Assembly: GCF_014610845.1 (NCBI RefSeq)
Contig: NZ_JABTCG010000001.1
Location: 806,001 to 870,000, forward strand
DNA length: 64,000 nt
Direction of reading: 5' to 3'
From: Maribacter arenosus
GTDB taxonomy: Bacteria > Bacteroidota > Bacteroidia > Flavobacteriales > Flavobacteriaceae
In this document: positions 7,232 through 17,343 of the stretch, in pieces
Layout: each line of letters starts with the position of its first letter
How positions within the stretch are numbered: position 1 is the first letter of the stretch
Notes under the pieces: model-generated
Seen by the model: only the letters and a program-made list of their open reading frames with translations
What the model was told of the DNA's origin: nothing
The model's database searches: none
Made by a program: the position numbers and the translations under genes

Positions 7232-9130
7232 TTAATTAGAGGTCAGAAGTAGTCGCCTATTAGGAAGGTTCATCTTTTGGAGGAGCTCATCGTACCGAGC
7301 ATCATCCCGTATGGTTTCGGTACACGAATAGAGGTTAATATACGTGATAGGATACGTTTTGTTCTCATAGGCTTCATTTAAGAACTCAAAGGCTAGATTA
7401 GTATATCCAAGGTAGGCGGCCATTTTTCCCCTATGGCAGGGATTCACCCAATGGTCTTTTGAGCGGACTTCCATTTCGTTCCAAATTTGCAGGGCTTTTT
7501 CCCTTTGGCCTGCTTTTACATAAGCATAACCGAGCAACATTTTCCAATTATCCCCATTCTCCGGAAGTTTTTCATGAAATTCAATGGCTTGTCGATATTG
7601 TTTCCTTTGAAGACTTACCAGACCCATGACAAGGTTTCCATAAGGTACATCTTCTTTTATGGCTAAGGCCTTCTTTGCCCAGATTTCGGCCTTATCATAT
7701 TCTTTGTTGTGATAATACAATAAAGCAAGCCATGCTGTATAAGAGGCGGAAAATGGTTCTATCATTACAGCTTTTTTGGCATGGAATATGGATTTCTCCA
7801 TATCATCAAACAGGATGTGGTACCACGCAAAATGGGCATGGGCAATTTCATTATTGGGATTTTTCGCAATGGCATTCTCAAAAGCTTCTTTGGCCTTTGG
7901 CCAGTCCCATGTACTGTATAAATTCAGTATGGACAAAGCCGTATACGCTTCATCGTTCATCGGGTCTAACTTAATCGCCTTTTCTGCGGCCGACATGGCT
8001 TTTAGGAATGCCTCTTGGGAATTGAGTTGTCCATGACCCATGATGGAATATCCCAGTGCCAGTCCGGCGTAGGCATAGGGATCACCAGGGTCCCGAGCTA
8101 TGGCTTCCTGTAAGAAATCGATGCCTTTTTTAAAGGCCTCGTGCGTACCTTGATTTAAATAATACATGCCACGTAAATAGGCTTTATAGGTTTCGGGATC
8201 CACAGTCCGTGATTTCAATAAACGTTGTTCTTCATTTTTTGAAAGTTTAATATCGATTTTATTTGCAATATCCTTCGCTGCCAAGGATTGAACCCTTATT
8301 ACATTTTGCATGGCATCCCGATATTCGTTAGCCAAAAGGTGACGTTCCTTTGGAAACACGTCTATTAACTGAATGAGAATCCGGAGGCTGTCCCCTGCAC
8401 CGATAACCGATCCCTCTACAATGGTATTCACGCCCAATTCACGTGCAATATCCTTTAATAATAGCTCGCTGTTATCATAACGGAGGGTCGAGGTTCTTGA
8501 AATTACGCGAAGCGAACCCATTTGCCCTAATTCACCGATAAGCGCGTCATGCATGCCATCAACAAAATAGTCATTCTCGGTATTTCCGGTTAAATTATGG
8601 AGCGGGAGTACGGCGATGGACTTTTCAGTGGGCACAATTTTATTGAGAAGGGCATATACTCCTATACCCGCAACGACGACTAACATGAGGATAACCAAGT
8701 TTTTACGACTAAATACATGCGCTTTGGGGTGGGAGGAAACTTCAATTTCCTGTTCTTGGGCCAGTATTGACCCATCCAATTCAACGACAGCACCTTTCCT
8801 CCTTACCTCACCAGGGGAAATGTTATAGTGTTTTTTAAAAACCTTATTGAAATAACTTGGACTATTGAAACCCACCTGATAGGCAATTTCCGAAGCGGTG
8901 GCCACATCCTGTTCCAAAAGTTCTTTGGCTTGGGTCAAACGTATTTTCGTGATAAGGTCACTGGCCGATTTACCCAGCAGTTTTTTGAGTTTTCTATGTA
9001 GCATGGAACGACTGAGTCCCGCGTTTTTAGCAAGATCTTCCACTGAGAAATTCTCGTTATCAAGATTGTCTTCAATACATTGAAGAATTTTCTTGATAAA
9101 TTGTTCATCCATGGAGGGCCGGTTTTCCAT
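7232..9130 (-). CDS. Membrane-anchored AraC-type regulator with FlgO-like and TPR domains
   Basis: This is a 632-residue protein. An AraC-family double helix-turn-helix fills residues about 14-112 (EDLAKNAGLSRSMLHRKLKK, then EIAYQVGFNSPSYFNKVFKK). One transmembrane segment lies at about 144-163. A FlgO/adenylate-cyclase-associated-like domain spans about 170-300 (SIAVLPLHNLTG, YFVDGMHDALIGEL, VEGSVIGAGDSLRI). TPR helices fill 310-620. The DNA-binding part is therefore cytoplasmic and the TPR part probably periplasmic: a one-component transmembrane regulator. Targets are unknown; the adjacent lipoprotein run is the obvious candidate, by position only. A second Met at residue 7 could be the true start. 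Confident in the domains. Confidence 0.9.
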   Translation of the reverse strand: MENRPSMDEQFIKKILQCIEDNLDNENFSVEDLAKNAGLSRSMLHRKLKKLLGKSASDLITKIRLTQAKELLEQDVATASEIAYQVGFNSPSYFNKVFKKHYNISPGEVRRKGAVVELDGSILAQEQEIEVSSHPKAHVFSRKNLVILMLVVVAGIGVYALLNKIVPTEKSIAVLPLHNLTGNTENDYFVDGMHDALIGELGQMGSLRVISRTSTLRYDNSELLLKDIARELGVNTIVEGSVIGAGDSLRILIQLIDVFPKERHLLANEYRDAMQNVIRVQSLAAKDIANKIDIKLSKNEEQRLLKSRTVDPETYKAYLRGMYYLNQGTHEAFKKGIDFLQEAIARDPGDPYAYAGLALGYSIMGHGQLNSQEAFLKAMSAAEKAIKLDPMNDEAYTALSILNLYSTWDWPKAKEAFENAIAKNPNNEIAHAHFAWYHILFDDMEKSIFHAKKAVMIEPFSASYTAWLALLYYHNKEYDKAEIWAKKALAIKEDVPYGNLVMGLVSLQRKQYRQAIEFHEKLPENGDNWKMLLGYAYVKAGQREKALQIWNEMEVRSKDHWVNPCHRGKMAAYLGYTNLAFEFLNEAYENKTYPITYINLYSCTETIRDDARYDELLQKMNLPNRRLLLTSN

Positions 9131-9504
9131 TAAGAATCATAGTTTATAGCAATACAAAGTAATTGGGTCTATTTAAAAATTCTTGACAAATGGTACTTTT
9201 AGAGCGTTTCTAAGGCATTCAGACAAGAATGGGTAATGTCTTATTTTTGTTTCAAATTTTTGTAAACCTGATTTATGATTTATTAAGTTATTAACATATA
9301 ATTAATAGGACAATGACCTATATCACCTGATGGGACGGTTTTGATATAAGAACCCTTAAAACCTTTAGAATTATCAATTTTAATACGCTTGCATCCCTTG
9401 CTATAGTCGTTAGAGGATAAATAGTAGAAAACAAGTAACCGAAAAAAAGTGAAGAAGACTTTTAAGGCTAGCGTGGTTATAATTCTAGATCAACAGTTAC
9501 GAAT
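9131..9504. other. 374-bp gap without a gene
   Basis: This AT-rich spacer lies between the flippase stop and the start of the AraC/TPR regulator. It should hold the regulator promoter. Only an imperfect -7-like TACTTTG occurs near 9165 on the minus strand. I see no open frame, tRNA or clear terminator. Confidence 0.6.
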
Positions 9505-10965
9505 TCACCCTTTTTTGCCCAGAAATCGATTTAATATTCCGTAAACATCTTCTGATATTCGTAGTTTAAAGAGTATGCCCAAGAACAATAACGTAACCAA
9601 CACTCCTTTTATAACAATGTTAAGGATGGGATGAAAAGGAAAATCCAAAAAATAAAATAACACTCCCAAAACCAGTAGAATCCCTAATACCTTGAGCGTT
9701 TCAATGGTATACGGCACTATCCCAAATTTCGATTTCACATAGAAAAACTTAATGGTGTTGTATAATGCTATGGCCAAAAAAGTGGCAAAAGCAGCCCCGT
9801 TCAGTCCATATTTTGGTATGAACATAAGGTTCAGAACAATAACCAAAACAGCCAAGAAACCACCCATGACCAATAAGGCCTTATAATAATCGGAGTTGAA
9901 CAGAATGGCATTATTATTCCCTAAGACCGAATCATAAACCTTGGCCAAACCAATTAAAAAAACGATTACGAATCCACCTCGATATTCCTCTGGCAGCATA
10001 AGGAAGAGGTCGTTTAAGTTCGTGATGATCAACACGAACAATAACCCTGAGGCAATGAACAACGTCAAAGAGGATTTTTTGTACAAGGACTCCAATCCTA
10101 CCAGATTTTTATTGTTGAGCAATTCAGCGGTCATCGGATACGTAATCTGATGCATGGCCCTTGACGGGACTATTATTGTCGTGGCAATATAGATCGCCAC
10201 CCCGTAATAGGCGACGTTTTCGATCTCGATAAACTGATTGATCATGACCTTATCGATCTCCAAAATAATAACCGCGGCTGAGCCCCCAAGAATAATCAAT
10301 GCACTATAATTCAGAATTACCCGTGTATTGGCAGGAAAATCAAAATTCAATGTGGGCATCTTTAAACGATAAGCATACAATTTCATGATGACCGTTCGTA
10401 ATAGATATAAGGCCACAAGGGCCTTAAGGAAAAAATCGACAGAGATAACACCAAAATACACTAAAAATAAAAGCAGCATCACCCCAACCCTATTAAAAAC
10501 CTCTTTCATGAAATTGCCAAAAACAGATTTCATTTGCACCTTGGCCCAGGCATAGAAAACCTCAAAATACGCCATGGCCATCCCGATAAGAAAAATATAC
10601 CATACATAGTCCTTGACCATACCGTTTTCCTTGGAAATAAAATCCCCAATGACATCGGTAAATAAAAAAGAAATAAGGGCGATGGGAACAATGAGCACCA
10701 AGGGCAATAATAGCATTAGCGTCTCGAAGGCTTGTGTGTCCTTTTCTTGCTTGAAACTGCTATAGAACTTGATCAAGGTATTGGGAACGCCAAAGGCCAA
10801 TAACGGCATTAAAACAGCGGAGGTCGACAATATGACCGTTACCAGACCATAGTATTCATCAGTTAAAAAATTGGTATAGAGAAATAAGGTGTTAATGGCA
10901 GCAATCCCGAACCCCAGATAGGTGATCATGGTATTGTTCAATGCTTGTTTACTGACGATTCCCAT
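9505..10965 (-). CDS. Polysaccharide flippase (MOP/Wzx-like)
   Basis: This is a 486-residue polytopic membrane protein with about 12-14 hydrophobic segments, Lys/Arg in the loops, and the N-terminal pattern SKQALNNTMITYLGFGIAAIN typical of Wzx-like lipopolysaccharide biosynthesis proteins of Bacteroidota. The family moves lipid-linked glycans across the inner membrane. Its start codon overlaps the stop of the glycosyltransferase gene by one base (TAATG), which indicates translational coupling. It is the last gene of the DUF4834-YfhO-GT4-flippase unit. The transported glycan cannot be told from sequence. Confidence 0.88.
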   Translation of the reverse strand: MGIVSKQALNNTMITYLGFGIAAINTLFLYTNFLTDEYYGLVTVILSTSAVLMPLLAFGVPNTLIKFYSSFKQEKDTQAFETLMLLLPLVLIVPIALISFLFTDVIGDFISKENGMVKDYVWYIFLIGMAMAYFEVFYAWAKVQMKSVFGNFMKEVFNRVGVMLLLFLVYFGVISVDFFLKALVALYLLRTVIMKLYAYRLKMPTLNFDFPANTRVILNYSALIILGGSAAVIILEIDKVMINQFIEIENVAYYGVAIYIATTIIVPSRAMHQITYPMTAELLNNKNLVGLESLYKKSSLTLFIASGLLFVLIITNLNDLFLMLPEEYRGGFVIVFLIGLAKVYDSVLGNNNAILFNSDYYKALLVMGGFLAVLVIVLNLMFIPKYGLNGAAFATFLAIALYNTIKFFYVKSKFGIVPYTIETLKVLGILLVLGVLFYFLDFPFHPILNIVIKGVLVTLLFLGILFKLRISEDVYGILNRFLGKKG

Positions 10966-12236
10966 TAAATAAGTTTGGCTAATTCCCGGCTGAGCTCTTT
11001 CCGACTATATTTTTCTATGCCTTCTGATTCGGCTTCCAAACTTTCATTTTGGTAGGCAACGAACCACTTTAAAATTACATCTTTTAATCTTTTTTTCGAT
11101 CCGTATCCAAAAGAAGCGCCTGAATGTGTATCCTCAATAATCGAAGCGGCATCCCAATGTGATGGACCGATGGCTAATATAGGCCGTTTTGTGGCCATAT
11201 ATTCATATAATTTACCAGGTAATATCCCCTTGGTTTCATGGGAATCTATCTCGACCAACAGAAGTACTTGTGATTCTTGTTGCAGTTTTATGGCCCTATC
11301 ATGGGATACATAGCCTATCAATTCGGTAAATTCCCTTAGCCCTGAATCGTAGATGCTCTGCAAAACATCTTCACTAACAACACCAGCCAAACGCAGTTTA
11401 AAACACTCCTTGAACGTACTATTTTCTTGTATCAATTCTTCCAGGACTTGCCAAAGGACCTTGGGATTTCTACCAGAAAGCAAGGAGCCTATATGTGAAA
11501 TGGTGAAATCCTTTGTTAGAGGCTTATGGCCAATAGCATCGAAATCGTACCCATTGGTGATAACGGAAATCGGCTTTCGGGTGATACCTATAAATTCCTG
11601 TTTGGTCGTTTTACTGGTTACCACAATGCTATCGGCATTGTTCAAAACCATATGCTCCAAACGCTTATGCTTTTTTTGAGATCCCGAGGTAAGTCTTAAT
11701 TCTTTATGATACCCTATGGATGTCCAGGGATCCCTGAAATCGGCCAACCATTTAACCCCAATGGTTTGTTTTAATTGATTACCGATTAAATGGACACTAT
11801 GTGGAGGTCCTGTAGTTATAATGCTTTCTATATTTTCTTTTTCAATAATGGGTCCTAAAAACCTTATGGATGGCTTTACCCAATTCTTACGGGCATCGGG
11901 AATGAAAAAGTTGCCTCGAACCCATAACATGGTTTTTTCCAAGAAGGTTTGGTCTTTGCTCGAAATGATACCGGAACTGATGCGTTTTGTTTCTTTTTTA
12001 GAGAGTAGGTTCGCGAGTTTGTATGGTTCACGTATCGGGTGCCTATATACGGTTATTCCTTGAGGAATCCCATCAACTAGGGATTCGTCTAAAAGCGGGT
12101 AATTTGGATTTTCGGGGATATATAACACCGGGGTAATTCCAAAATCGGGAAGATATTTTACAAATTTCAACCATCGCTGTACACCGGGTCCACCAGCTGG
12201 TGGCCAATAGTACGTAATGATCAATACCTTTTTCAT
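10965..12236 (-). CDS. Glycosyltransferase family 4-like enzyme
   Basis: This is a 423-residue protein with an N-terminal Rossmann start MKKVLIITYYWPPAGGPGVQR and the glycine-rich loop of GT-B enzymes. An acceptor-domain segment ITTGPPHSVHLIG and ADFRDPWTS are typical of this Bacteroidota GT4 subgroup. The C-terminal nucleotide-sugar half shows ISHIGSLLSGRNP and LPGKLYEYMATKRPILAIG, including the E of the E-x7-E region. It transfers a sugar in surface polysaccharide assembly; donor and acceptor are unknown. Its start overlaps the YfhO stop by four bases (ATGA) and its stop overlaps the flippase start by one base. Confidence 0.9.
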   Translation of the reverse strand: MKKVLIITYYWPPAGGPGVQRWLKFVKYLPDFGITPVLYIPENPNYPLLDESLVDGIPQGITVYRHPIREPYKLANLLSKKETKRISSGIISSKDQTFLEKTMLWVRGNFFIPDARKNWVKPSIRFLGPIIEKENIESIITTGPPHSVHLIGNQLKQTIGVKWLADFRDPWTSIGYHKELRLTSGSQKKHKRLEHMVLNNADSIVVTSKTTKQEFIGITRKPISVITNGYDFDAIGHKPLTKDFTISHIGSLLSGRNPKVLWQVLEELIQENSTFKECFKLRLAGVVSEDVLQSIYDSGLREFTELIGYVSHDRAIKLQQESQVLLLVEIDSHETKGILPGKLYEYMATKRPILAIGPSHWDAASIIEDTHSGASFGYGSKKRLKDVILKWFVAYQNESLEAESEGIEKYSRKELSRELAKLI

Positions 12237-14671
12237 TCTTCCCCATCTTTTTTTGAAGAACGTCGCACAGAATAGCCTATTCCACCTAGAATAATCAATC
12301 CCAGAACAATAGAACCCGTCAAGGTAATTTGACTTCCTTTTTTAATGATTTGAGGTTCAAACTTGAATTCAATGGTATGGTCTCCCCCTGGGACATTCAA
12401 AGCCCGTAATACATAATTTACCCTGAAATGGTCTTTCGGTTGCCCATCGATGTAAGCATTCCATCCATTTTCATAATACATTTCTGAAAACACCAATATC
12501 CCTGCATTTGGGTTCGATGATTTATAGGTCAAATGATTCGGTTTATAATCGGTTAACGCTACCGTAGCCAATGAATCGGTATGGAAATTGAATCTATTGA
12601 TCGCTGTGAAACGGGCCGTGTTCACAACGGCTTCTTTCTTGACATCGAGATTTTCCAAGGCCTTAATTTCAGCATCGGCGGACTGCACTTCAATCAACTT
12701 ATTCACAAACCACGCATTGCCATTGGCATCGGGATTCAGGGTCGGGATACTTTTACCTTCCTCATCCTGCTGTATGACATACTTTACATTGAGCATGTTC
12801 AAGATTCCGAGGTTCCCTTTATAGATATAAAAATCGAATAAATCCTGTAATCTGGCTGGTTTCGCCGCATGATATCCACCAATTGATTTATGATAATAAG
12901 AGGTACTTGCCCCATTTAACCCCTCTTGTGGATTATATACTCGATAGACACTCTCATCCTGAGCGATTTGCCTATCGGCTGGGGATTCGGGAAAAGGTTC
13001 TGCCATTCTTCGTTTGGAAACGAAATCCTCCTTGTTCACATAACGCAAATCCACGCCCACCAAATCAACCACTATCAGGACCCCTAATGCCACTATGAAT
13101 AAATTGGTCTTAATTCTTTCTTTTAAATACAACCAAATAACTGCTGCTGCCAAAGACACAAAAATCAAGGTCCTTAAAAGGTCATTGGTATAAACCGCCT
13201 CTCTATCCAACCTTATCAATGATAAAATTTCATCCCCATAATAACGTTCCAATGTACCATCGGATGGGCCTTCAAAATTGAACATACCCTTGATCAGGAA
13301 TAATGCAATGCCCATTCCGAATGTTATCAAAAAAGAGAGTTTCAAGGCCTTTAATTTTTCACTCTTCCCAACCGATTTATTCAATAGTTCCCTTAGTGCC
13401 AAAATACCCAATACAGGCGCACAGAGTTCCAAGATGACCTGTATGGAGGATACCGCCCTGAACTTGTTGTACAATGGAAAATAATCGATCATAAAATCGG
13501 TCAAAAGTCCAAAATTCTTTCCCCAAGAAAGGATCAGGGACATAATGACCCCAGCTAAAAGCCACCATTTAGAACGGCCTTTAACCAAAATCAACCCAAG
13601 AAGAAACAAAAAGAAGATGATTGCCCCGATATAGGCCGGTGCGGCGACAATAGGTTGCTGGCCCCAATAAAGTGGTAGGTTTTTTGAGAAATCCAAAGCT
13701 TGACTCCTGGAAATTCCTTGGTCGATCAAAAAATCGTATGTTTTCGAATTCCCACCTAAATCCTCCGCATTTGACCCTCCAAATAGTCGAGGTACAAATA
13801 GGTTCAATGATTCCACTATACCGTAACTATATTGGGTTATATAATCTTTGCTAAGTCCTTTTGTATTTGTTTTAGGGGAGCCATCCGGAGTAATGGTCAA
13901 TTCGGATGTACCCCTCGTACTCCAATCCGCATATTCCTTGGTTGCCAATAAACTGGTCGCATTGGCCGAAATACCCAGGACAACTGCTATAATCAATAAG
14001 CCAACAGAAGCGAAATAGTGTTTTATTTTCTTTTTTCTAATCGCATCGATTAAATAGACGATTCCAACAATCAATACCAACAACATAAAATAATACGTCA
14101 TTTGGTAATGATTGGCGCCAACTTCCAGGGCCATGGCAATGGCTGTCAAAACAAATCCCCATAAATACTTCCCTCTAAAGGTGAGTATGACCCCCCCTAA
14201 AAGCATGGGCATATAGGCCAAAGCATGTGCTTTTGCATTATGACCAACACCCAGGATTATAATCAAATAGGTAGAAAAACCAAAGGCCAGAGCCCCTAGT
14301 ACCGCAAGTCTATAATCCACTTTTAGGCAGCATAGTAAAATATAGAATCCGAGAAAGTATAGGAAAAGGTAATCTGCTGGTCTAGGTAGAAACCGGATCA
14401 ATCGGTCGAGTTTTTTTATATAGTCATGTGGATAGTAGGCACCAAGTTGGTAGGTCGGCATTCCACCAAAAGCACTATTGGTCCAATACGGTTCTTCACC
14501 GGTTTTTTTACGGAAATCGTTCTGTTCCTTGGCCATACCAGTATACTGGCGAATATCGGATTGTTCTATGACCTTACCCTGTAGTACTGGATTAAAATAA
14601 GCTAAGGCGGTAATCACAAAGAAAACGAGGACAAAAAAATGGGTATAAAAAGCTTTTAAACCTGACTTCAT
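12233..14671 (-). CDS. YfhO family membrane protein
   Basis: This is an 812-residue protein with about a dozen transmembrane helices. The first loop carries EQSDIRQYTGMAKEQNDF and NSAFGGMPTYQLGAYYP, the hallmark acidic/aromatic loop of Bacteroidota YfhO proteins. A soluble C-terminal domain ends with YYENGWNAYIDGQPKDHFRV and a last TM helix. YfhO proteins resemble GT-C-type glycosyltransferases and are linked to glycosylation of polymers or proteins in the envelope. Partners here are the GT4 enzyme and flippase, translationally coupled downstream. The precise reaction is not known. Confidence 0.92.
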   Translation of the reverse strand: MKSGLKAFYTHFFVLVFFVITALAYFNPVLQGKVIEQSDIRQYTGMAKEQNDFRKKTGEEPYWTNSAFGGMPTYQLGAYYPHDYIKKLDRLIRFLPRPADYLFLYFLGFYILLCCLKVDYRLAVLGALAFGFSTYLIIILGVGHNAKAHALAYMPMLLGGVILTFRGKYLWGFVLTAIAMALEVGANHYQMTYYFMLLVLIVGIVYLIDAIRKKKIKHYFASVGLLIIAVVLGISANATSLLATKEYADWSTRGTSELTITPDGSPKTNTKGLSKDYITQYSYGIVESLNLFVPRLFGGSNAEDLGGNSKTYDFLIDQGISRSQALDFSKNLPLYWGQQPIVAAPAYIGAIIFFLFLLGLILVKGRSKWWLLAGVIMSLILSWGKNFGLLTDFMIDYFPLYNKFRAVSSIQVILELCAPVLGILALRELLNKSVGKSEKLKALKLSFLITFGMGIALFLIKGMFNFEGPSDGTLERYYGDEILSLIRLDREAVYTNDLLRTLIFVSLAAAVIWLYLKERIKTNLFIVALGVLIVVDLVGVDLRYVNKEDFVSKRRMAEPFPESPADRQIAQDESVYRVYNPQEGLNGASTSYYHKSIGGYHAAKPARLQDLFDFYIYKGNLGILNMLNVKYVIQQDEEGKSIPTLNPDANGNAWFVNKLIEVQSADAEIKALENLDVKKEAVVNTARFTAINRFNFHTDSLATVALTDYKPNHLTYKSSNPNAGILVFSEMYYENGWNAYIDGQPKDHFRVNYVLRALNVPGGDHTIEFKFEPQIIKKGSQITLTGSIVLGLIILGGIGYSVRRSSKKDGEE

Positions 14672-14705
14672 TAGAATAGTAATGTGGTTGGTTCGGCTAA
14701 AATAA

Positions 14706-14969
14706 TCAATCTAGTTCCTCAAATTCTATGTATTCACCAACTTTTTTGGAAGATGCATTTCTTTTTGGTGGTTTCTTATCTATAATAACATCCCCTATTT
14801 TTTCTTCATGGGTATGTTGTTGATTATTAAATCCTCCGAAATTTTCACGAAATCGTTCTTCGGTCTTCTTTGCGGCGTAGCTAAATAATTTTGGTCCAAA
14901 CCACTTGACCAAAATTTTCAGCAAATAATACACCAAAAGTATTATTAAAATCGTTTTCAGAAAAGCCAT
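14706..14969 (-). CDS. DUF4834 family small membrane protein
   Basis: This is an 87-residue protein with one N-terminal TM helix (about 4-24) and a cytoplasmic tail (FSYAAKKTEERFRENFGG), as in the Bacteroidota-only family DUF4834. Function unknown. It is 34 bp upstream of yfhO on the same strand and has a perfect -7 box 22 bp upstream of its ATG, so it probably leads the polysaccharide operon. Confidence 0.85.
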   Translation of the reverse strand: MAFLKTILIILLVYYLLKILVKWFGPKLFSYAAKKTEERFRENFGGFNNQQHTHEEKIGDVIIDKKPPKRNASSKKVGEYIEFEELD

Positions 14970-14991
14970 ATTAATTTTTGGTAATTTATAT

Positions 14992-14999
14992 CAAAAGTA
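14992..14999 (-). promoter_or_regulatory. -7 box TACTTTTG for the DUF4834/YfhO operon
   Basis: A perfect TAnnTTTG on the minus strand. Transcription should start near 14986, giving a leader of about 17 nt before the ATG at 14969. No convincing -33 TTG. Confidence 0.6.
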
Positions 15000-15056
15000 C
15001 AATTCTAACGTTGTAATAGTAACCTAAAAGTCTTAAAATAATAATAAAATCAATCT

Positions 15057-16115
15057 ATGGAGGGTTTTTTTGAGTCGAAAAAATTAAAGCATTCAATACT
15101 TCTTGCCTGCCTAATAATCCCCTTTTTGGGAATTTCACAATATACGGATGTTATTAATTCGAATAGACCTGGTTTGTCTGTCAGTGCATATGCCGTGGGT
15201 AAAAATGTGCTTCAATTGGAAACCGGTCTTTTTTACGAACAACAAGATCATAGTCTCTTAAATACCCAAAGTGACCTAGTTGGAACCGATATCTCATTAC
15301 GTTACGGACTATTGTTAGAACGATTGGAATTAAATTGGGAAGGCACCTTTCAAAACCAAAAAATTACATTCGAGGATTTTGCAACCAGTGATTCCAGGAC
15401 CGATTTTTATAGAAATAGAATCGGACTTAAATTTTTGATCTATGACCGTTATAAGAACGAGAAACCCAATCTATATAGTTGGAAGGCCAACAATGTCTTC
15501 CAATTGAAAAATTTGATTCCCTCTATATCAGTTTATGCCGGTGCAAACTTTGTTTTGGGAGATAATCCATTCTATGCCGGTGATCCAACGGTTTCACCCC
15601 GGGTCATGGTGGCCACCCAAAGTAGATTGTCTCCAAGGTTTGTCCTTATCTCCAATTTCGCCTATGACCGCATTGGTACCGATTTTCCGGAAATGAGTTA
15701 TACGGTTTCGCTTTCCCATGCCTTTAGAGATCCTAAATGGAGTGTTTTTGTTGAAAACCAGGGTATAGATAGTGACCGATATTCCGATGTGCTCTTACGC
15801 GGTGGGGTGGCCTATTTGGTTAACGAGAAGTTACAGGCCGATATGAATCTTGGTGCCAGTTTTAAAAACACACCTTCCCGGGTCTTTGTTAGTGCCGGAG
15901 TATCTTATCGATTTGATTTCCATAAAGACCAACCTAAGGCCATAGAAGACCAAAATGCCGATGGCAATGGAGGAGAGATCAAGAAAAAACCCATGAAGAA
16001 GAAAAAGAAAGAAAAGAAGAAAAAAAATAAAGGCCCTGGCGCCGAGGATATTGACCTAGGTCCGACCAAAAAACAACTTCGCAAGCTTAAAAAAACAGAA
16101 AAAAAGAACAATTAG
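15057..16115 (+). CDS. Outer-membrane transporter-like protein (phenol MetA-type barrel) with Lys-rich tail
   Basis: This is a 352-residue protein. The signal peptide (LKHSILLACLIIPFLGISQ) is followed by YTDVINSNRPGLSVSAYAVG, the start shared by Bacteroidota proteins of the MetA-pathway-of-phenol-degradation family. Alternating beta strands to about residue 290 fit an outer-membrane barrel. The last 45 residues are extremely basic (KKKPMKKKKKEKKKKNKGP, then RKLKKTEKKNN), encoded by an A-rich tract at about 15980-16112. Such a tail on an exported protein is odd; it may contact LPS or peptidoglycan. Divergent from DUF4834. A real role in phenol metabolism is not implied. Confidence 0.8.
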   Translation: MEGFFESKKLKHSILLACLIIPFLGISQYTDVINSNRPGLSVSAYAVGKNVLQLETGLFYEQQDHSLLNTQSDLVGTDISLRYGLLLERLELNWEGTFQNQKITFEDFATSDSRTDFYRNRIGLKFLIYDRYKNEKPNLYSWKANNVFQLKNLIPSISVYAGANFVLGDNPFYAGDPTVSPRVMVATQSRLSPRFVLISNFAYDRIGTDFPEMSYTVSLSHAFRDPKWSVFVENQGIDSDRYSDVLLRGGVAYLVNEKLQADMNLGASFKNTPSRVFVSAGVSYRFDFHKDQPKAIEDQNADGNGGEIKKKPMKKKKKEKKKKNKGPGAEDIDLGPTKKQLRKLKKTEKKNN

Positions 16116-16223
16116 CCCTAGATCGGCAACATCTTCAATACCCCAAATTTAGTCCATTAAAATAGGGCCTTAATTTTTTGGTATTGATTTATATTGCTAA
16201 TATTGACCCTACAAAATAAAAGT

Positions 16224-17342
16224 ATGGTCACCTTAAAAGAAGCTACATCCAAAGCCGATTTAAAGAAATTCGTCAAGTTTCCGTTCTCCCTATATAAAGA
16301 TTCCCCCTACTGGGTGCCCCCGATTATCAATGATGAATTGGAATCCTTTGACAAAACTAAAAACCCCGCGTTTAAAAATGCAGAGGCCCGTTTTTTCCTG
16401 GCTTATAAGAACAACGAAATCGTAGGTAGGATTGCGGCCATTGCCAACTGGATTGAAATAAACCAACAAAAGGTAAAAAAAATGCGTTTTGGATGGTTCG
16501 ATTTTGTTGATGATACCGAAGTATCGGAAACGTTGCTAGAAAAGGTGCAATCAATCGGTCTCGGGCACGGTTTAGAATTCATGGAAGGCCCTGTGGGCTT
16601 TTCCAATTTGGATAAGGTCGGTGTTCTTGTAGAAGGATTCGAAGCGTTAGGCACCATGATAACCTGGTACAACCATCCGTACTATCAAAAGCATTATGAG
16701 CGATTGGGTTTTGTCAAGGAGAAAGAATACATGGAAAATAGATTCCCATTTTCGAATGCCCATCCCAAGTTTTTTGTCAAGGCAAACGAATTGGTGAAAA
16801 GAAGGTATGGTGTAAAAGCCTTAAGCTATACGAAAACCAAGGATGTAATGGCCATGGCGGACAATATGTTCGATCTATTCAATGAGACCTACTCATCCTT
16901 ATCATCCTTTGTTCCAATAACAGAGGTACAAAAAGCTTATTTTAAGAAGAAATATATAAGTTTTATAAATCCTGAATACATCAAATTCATCTTAGATAAG
17001 AATGATAGGCTTATCGCCTTTGGCATCGTTATGCCTTCTTTTTCAAGGGCACTTCAAAAAGCTAAGGGAAAATTATTCCCTACAGGTATTTTTCATTTAT
17101 TACGCGCAAAAAAAAATAGTAAGGATGTGATTTTCTATTTGATCGGGGTGCATCCAGAATATCAGAACAAAGGTGTTACTGCGGTAATATTCAATGAATA
17201 CTACAAAACATTTTCAGCGAAAAAGATCGAGAACTGTATTCGTACGCCCGAATTGGAGGATAACATCGCAATAAAACAAATCTGGAAGCATTTTGACCCG
17301 GAAATATACAAACGACGAAGGACGTATCGGAAAGATCTTTAA
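16224..17342 (+). CDS. GNAT-like conserved Bacteroidota protein
   Basis: I choose ATG 16224 (MVTLKEATSKADLKKF), giving 372 residues; the longer frame from 16194 adds ten poorly fitting residues and overlaps a -7-like TAATATTG at 16198. Features: an N-terminal FVKFPFSLYKDSPYWVPPI segment, GNAT-like RFFLAYKNNEIVGRIAAI about residues 52-70, and a C-terminal part LIGVHPEYQNKGVTAVIFNEYY that looks like an acetyl-CoA-binding turn (Q-x-x-G-V/T). Two GNAT-like halves are likely. This family is widespread in flavobacteria but uncharacterised; substrate unknown. Confidence 0.78.
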   Translation: MVTLKEATSKADLKKFVKFPFSLYKDSPYWVPPIINDELESFDKTKNPAFKNAEARFFLAYKNNEIVGRIAAIANWIEINQQKVKKMRFGWFDFVDDTEVSETLLEKVQSIGLGHGLEFMEGPVGFSNLDKVGVLVEGFEALGTMITWYNHPYYQKHYERLGFVKEKEYMENRFPFSNAHPKFFVKANELVKRRYGVKALSYTKTKDVMAMADNMFDLFNETYSSLSSFVPITEVQKAYFKKKYISFINPEYIKFILDKNDRLIAFGIVMPSFSRALQKAKGKLFPTGIFHLLRAKKNSKDVIFYLIGVHPEYQNKGVTAVIFNEYYKTFSAKKIENCIRTPELEDNIAIKQIWKHFDPEIYKRRRTYRKDL

Positions 17343-17343
17343 T

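Noticed and set aside
9242-9249. Plus-strand TATTTTTG box
   Set aside because: No plus-strand open frame or hairpin-ended RNA follows; expected by chance in AT-rich DNA.
15905-16111. Phe/Ser-rich minus-strand frame
   Set aside because: Simply the complement of the Lys-rich tail of the barrel protein.
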